From: an uncultured Eubacteriales bacterium
Lineage (GTDB): Bacteria > Bacillota > Clostridia > Oscillospirales > Acutalibacteraceae
Assembly (NCBI GenBank): GCA_900319655.1
Contig: ONPH01000075.1
Coordinates: forward strand, 1-6,219
DNA length: 6,219 nucleotides
Reading direction: 5' to 3'
A program made the translations under genes and the position numbers. How positions within the stretch are numbered: the stretch's first letter is position 1; every line of letters starts with the position of its first letter. Below, in pieces: positions 5,721-6,219 of the stretch. Below the pieces are notes generated by a model, which was given only the letters and a program-made list of their open reading frames with translations, did not search any database and was not told where the DNA came from.

Positions 5721-6219
5721 TTACTTATTTTTATTGATAATCTTTGACTCGTACTCGCCTGTCGCGATGTCGATGTATCTTACAAAAAGAGAAACCTTGT
5801 TGTCGCTGTCGAGAGCGTTCCAGATTTTATCGGCAAAAACGTCAATTGTATCGTTTTCTATCTCTACAAGAGTAGGCTCGCCTTCGAAGCTCGGGAGCGG
5901 ATTGCCGTCGCCCATATAGGTGTGAATAAATCTGCCCAGTCCAGCAAGCGGAGCGTCGTATGCGTATGTGTAACGCTCGCAGCAATCGGGGTTGCCGTCG
6001 GCGCTCTTAAGAATTGACAGAGCGTAGTTCATCTTACCCTCCGCGCACTTTACGATACCCGAAATACGGGGGGTGTAGTTGGGCTCGTCGGGTTCAAAAC
6101 CGCGAGTACGGAGCGCTTGCTCAAAGGTGAGCTGCTGGCTCATAAGATTGTAAATTGTGTCTGTCTGGTCGCCGTTGGTTACGATTGTTTTGTCGTCAAG
6201 AACTCTGACGGGTGAATAG
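5721..6219 (-). CDS. purO: PurO-type IMP cyclohydrolase, C-terminal part; 5' end outside window
   Basis: The family closes the ring of FAICAR to make IMP, the last step of purine synthesis. The frame is open from the stop at 5721 to the right edge, giving 165 residues. The ATG at 6143 is internal: the frame upstream of it reads VRVLDDKTIVTNGDQTDTIY without a stop. That stretch matches the VSNGSHTDTI-type region I recall for archaeal PurO, and NYTPRISG (47-54 of the visible part) matches the family's N-TPRI block. Conserved-looking GRFIHTYMGDGNPLPSFEGE (95-114) and SLFVRYIDIATGEYE (143-157) follow. Bacterial members are about 235 residues, so roughly 70 N-terminal residues are missing. Location is strong support: the next gene, 12 bases downstream, is an AICAR transformylase lacking exactly this activity. 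The assignment rests on remembered motifs plus context, so it is likely but not certain. Any promoter or purine-responsive switch for the cluster lies beyond the window. Confidence 0.82.
   Translation of the reverse strand, partial: YSPVRVLDDKTIVTNGDQTDTIYNLMSQQLTFEQALRTRGFEPDEPNYTPRISGIVKCAEGKMNYALSILKSADGNPDCCERYTYAYDAPLAGLGRFIHTYMGDGNPLPSFEGEPTLVEIENDTIDVFADKIWNALDSDNKVSLFVRYIDIATGEYESKIINKNK

Noticed and set aside
6141..6143. ATG at 6143 as the start of a 140-residue protein
   Set aside because: The frame stays open upstream to the window edge and encodes the recognisable TNGDQTDTI block of the PurO family, so this methionine is internal.
1..6219. Mobile element, phage island, CRISPR array, tRNA or rRNA
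   Set aside because: I found no regularly spaced repeats, transposase or integrase motifs, tRNA-like cloverleaf or rRNA sequence; nearly all the DNA is accounted for by core genes.

Overview
The window looks like chromosomal DNA from a spore-forming, low-GC Clostridia species, probably of the gut Oscillospirales/Ruminococcus type. The case rests on a sporulation pair (spoIVB followed by spo0A), GGAG-type ribosome binding sites, AT-rich intergenic DNA, and a split purine pathway with a stand-alone AICAR transformylase. The family-level placement is inference; the presence of a spore-former's genes is read directly. No RNA gene, insertion sequence, phage gene or CRISPR array is visible.

Layout. 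(1) Bases 1-1080, minus strand: the N-terminal 360 residues of a P-type cation ATPase, running off the left edge. (2) 1081-1242: an AT-rich divergent intergenic region. (3) 1243-2256, plus strand: spoIVB, the S55-family signalling protease, with a TTG start. (4) 2257-2409: a regulatory gap with an exact Spo0A box, a weak AT-rich terminator-like hairpin and a good sigma-A type promoter. (5) 2410-3177, plus strand: spo0A, the master sporulation regulator, with an intact DNA-binding domain but a divergent receiver domain. (6) 3178-3247: a strong hairpin that probably terminates transcription from both sides. (7) 3248-6219, minus strand, converging on spo0A: three tightly spaced purine genes read from right to left, a PurO-type IMP cyclohydrolase (running off the right edge), a stand-alone AICAR transformylase (C-terminal half of PurH) and purD.

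How the genes work together. Spo0A commits the cell to sporulation. SpoIVB acts late, from the forespore, to trigger activation of the mother-cell programme. Their adjacency is a conserved arrangement in spore-formers. The purine genes encode the second step of IMP synthesis (PurD, GAR synthetase) and the last two (AICAR formylation, then ring closure). In most bacteria the last two are fused in one PurH protein. Here they are two neighbouring genes, and the cyclohydrolase belongs to a family first known from archaea.

I see no wholly new system. The points most worth a second look are the split PurH replacement, the altered receiver of Spo0A, and the Spo0A box upstream of spo0A.
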